Assembly (NCBI RefSeq): GCF_032484785.1
Contig: NZ_JAUETR010000001.1
Location: forward strand, 1,739,501-1,803,500
Direction: 5' to 3'
Origin: Bradyrhizobium sp. SZCCHNS1050
GTDB taxonomy: Bacteria > Pseudomonadota > Alphaproteobacteria > Rhizobiales > Xanthobacteraceae
Length of the DNA stretch: 64,000 bases
Positions 62,770 through 64,000 of this stretch are shown in pieces. The notes under the pieces are model-generated. The model was not told the origin of the DNA, made no database searches, and saw only the letters and a program-made list of their open reading frames with translations. The number at the start of each line of letters is the position of its first letter. Position 1 is the stretch's first letter. A program made the translations under genes and the position numbers.

Positions 62770-63335
62770 TGCACCGCACCGTAGATATCGAGCTGCGCCT
62801 GAAGCACTGGCTCCTCGGCCGTTCCCGGGCGCATCGCAGGCGCGCTCTTCAGCACCGCATTGGCAATGAACAAATATGGCCTTGCGCTCTCGACCGCGTG
62901 GACCGCACGCATGACGGCGGGCAACGGCCCGGACAGATCGATGCGCGCGCCGCTGTACTTGATCTGATCGACGGTCCGGCCCGGCAGCGATTGAATCGCG
63001 CGGGACTGGGCACCGGCATTGCCCATGATCATCTTCAGCTTCGTCTGCAGGTCGGCGGCGATCACGTTCTCATTCGCACCCGTCAGAAACTCCCCGTTCT
63101 GGAGCTGCGACTCGGTTTCGGAGGCAAGGCCCTCGATGGCCGATGCCTGGGCTGCGATCGCGCTCAACCGTGCCAGCAGCGCCTGCTGTTGCTGGATCCG
63201 CGCCTCCCGCTCGGCGAACATCGCCGCGATCGGCGCCACGAAGCCCCAGAACAACAGCGCAAGAAGCGCGAGGTTGACGACGATGAAAAGGCCGCGGCGT
63301 CCGAGCGCGTACCTGCGCTTCGTACATTCGCTCAT
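62766..63335 (-). CDS. gspM: type II secretion GspM-like inner-membrane platform protein
   Basis: 189 residues. One N-terminal membrane helix (15-37), a coiled-coil stretch (AEREARIQQQQALLARLSAI) and a ferredoxin-like periplasmic domain (IDLSGPLPAVMRAVHAVESA, RPYLFIANAVLK) typical of the GspM type b/PilO group. A strong ribosome site (AAGGAGG) precedes the ATG at 63335, which overlaps the gspL stop by 4 bp. Works with GspL as the inner-membrane assembly platform. Confidence 0.8.
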   Translation of the reverse strand: MSECTKRRYALGRRGLFIVVNLALLALLFWGFVAPIAAMFAEREARIQQQQALLARLSAIAAQASAIEGLASETESQLQNGEFLTGANENVIAADLQTKLKMIMGNAGAQSRAIQSLPGRTVDQIKYSGARIDLSGPLPAVMRAVHAVESARPYLFIANAVLKSAPAMRPGTAEEPVLQAQLDIYGAVQ

Positions 63336-64000
63336 GGCGCCACCTCCTTGATGGCATCGGGCACACGAATCCTGGCCTGCAATGAAAAGCGTTCCCGGTT
63401 CTCGATCGGATCCATCGCGACCGGCGACGTCAGGGCAGCGTCCACGAACAGTCTCGATCCACCGAGCGTGTTGATCAGGCTCGGCGCCGCGGCCGAGAAT
63501 CCGGTCATCGTGACCGTTGCGCTCCGCGGGTTCGCTCCCTCCACGAGCCGCAATTCGGTCAGCCAGGAATGCTTCGGCAGAATGCGCGAGGCTTCATCCC
63601 AGACGTCGATCAATCCCGGCACTTCGCTGCGCTGCAGACGAAGGCGCGACAGCGCCGTCCGCCGCTCCCGCAATTGATCCACCAGGACGCGAACGCGCTC
63701 GGCGCCCTTGCGGGCCACAACGATCTCGGCATCGAGCCGGTCCAGCGTGGACTGTTGCCGGGCAAAGGTCAGGACCGCGATGCCGGACCCTAGAAGCACG
63801 GCGAGCGCGCCGAGCCCTGCGATCGCAACGGTGGAGGTCTTGCGGGCAGCCGCAGGACGCGCCAGTCGGATCGACGGCGAGGTTTGATCGTCGCCGAACA
63901 CGACAAAGTCGATGTGCGCGACGGCAAGCCCGAGCTGATCTGCGGCCTGCTGCACGTGATGGCGCCGCGTCACCCATTGCCGAACCGCGATCCGACCGTC
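63332..64000 (-). CDS. gspL: type II secretion GspL/PilN-like protein (5' end outside window)
   Basis: The C-terminal 222 residues are visible; the frame continues beyond the window edge. A short cytoplasmic end is followed by a membrane helix (TVAIAGLGALAVLLGSGIAV), a coiled coil (LDRLDAEIVVARKGAERVRV) and a ferredoxin-like domain with LPKHSWLTELRLVEG and ATVTMTGFSAAAPSLINTLG, as in GspL and PilN. It links the secretion ATPase to GspM in the inner membrane. Confidence 0.8.
   Translation of the reverse strand, partial: DGRIAVRQWVTRRHHVQQAADQLGLAVAHIDFVVFGDDQTSPSIRLARPAAARKTSTVAIAGLGALAVLLGSGIAVLTFARQQSTLDRLDAEIVVARKGAERVRVLVDQLRERRTALSRLRLQRSEVPGLIDVWDEASRILPKHSWLTELRLVEGANPRSATVTMTGFSAAAPSLINTLGGSRLFVDAALTSPVAMDPIENRERFSLQARIRVPDAIKEVAP

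Noticed and set aside
43742..64000. Right-end attachment repeat of the island
   Set aside because: Short matches such as ggttcga near 59504 and 62218 do not extend into the tRNA end; no convincing direct repeat was seen.
1..64000. CRISPR arrays or an rRNA operon
   Set aside because: No regularly spaced repeats and no rRNA-like sequence were seen by eye anywhere in the window.

Overview
The window is GC-rich alphaproteobacterial chromosome, most likely Bradyrhizobium or a close relative (Nitrobacteraceae). This rests on the gene families and protein sequences (HNH nuclease, DUF2855 protein, Hsp70-like protein, twin-arginine hydrolases, Flp pilin) and on two intergenic stretches that match, from memory, dispersed repeats of that family. 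No search was run, so the genus is an inference.

Positions 1-43.6 kb are ordinary chromosome made of short transcription units. They include a HIG1-type membrane protein (cut by the window edge), a YihY/BrkB protein and a cytosolic hybrid histidine kinase. GluQRS overlaps a predicted RNA-repair-type nucleotidyltransferase, with a divergent AlkA-like glycosylase. Next come a DUF2855 protein, an NHL protein, an HNH nuclease and a full GGDEF-EAL protein, then MgtC/DUF4010 and APC transporters and a phosphotransferase. An RtcB-family ligase is coupled to release factor H (a ribosome rescue and repair pair), followed by an Hsp70-like protein and two overlapping paralogous membrane proteins. After these lie a GNAT enzyme, an Asp-nucleophile hydrolase, a CadC-like TPR regulator, a Flp pilin and a copper-binding Cys-rich protein. 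An acyl-CoA ligase precedes a tightly overlapping four-gene oxidoreductase/membrane operon. The rest is an HtrA-like protein that has lost its catalytic triad, an RTX lipase, an esterase, a coiled-coil membrane protein next to a ClpP-like periplasmic protein, a TauE-DsbA pair, two small secreted proteins, an AbrB-type permease and DsbB.

From 43.7 kb the character changes. A tRNA-Leu(CAA) gene is followed directly by a tyrosine recombinase, the usual left edge of an integrative island. Two identical 1421-bp IS256-family elements lie in opposite orientation, each with its own target duplication. One splits a nucleotide-sugar dehydrogenase, which is itself fused by deletion to the tail of a frameshifted UDP-sugar epimerase. 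An intact mannose-1-phosphate guanylyltransferase and a prepilin peptidase follow.

The most interesting stretch is 52.4-59.7 kb. It holds a 1527-residue Rhs/YD-repeat protein with a DUF6531-like region, an Rhs core and a nuclease-like C-terminal tip, followed by an overlapping candidate immunity gene. On the opposite strand is a displaced tip fragment with its own overlapping candidate immunity gene. Both tips end in a Gly-rich C-x-C-R tail. The locus is flanked by type II secretion components: a prepilin peptidase on one side and gspK, a gspC-like gene, gspM and gspL on the other. The Rhs protein has a plausible Sec-type signal near its N terminus and no visible T6SS partner, so export through Sec and the type II system is a testable idea. 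Between the Rhs locus and the gsp genes lie truncated remains of a fucose-synthase-like epimerase, a methyltransferase and an FAD monooxygenase, showing repeated rearrangement.
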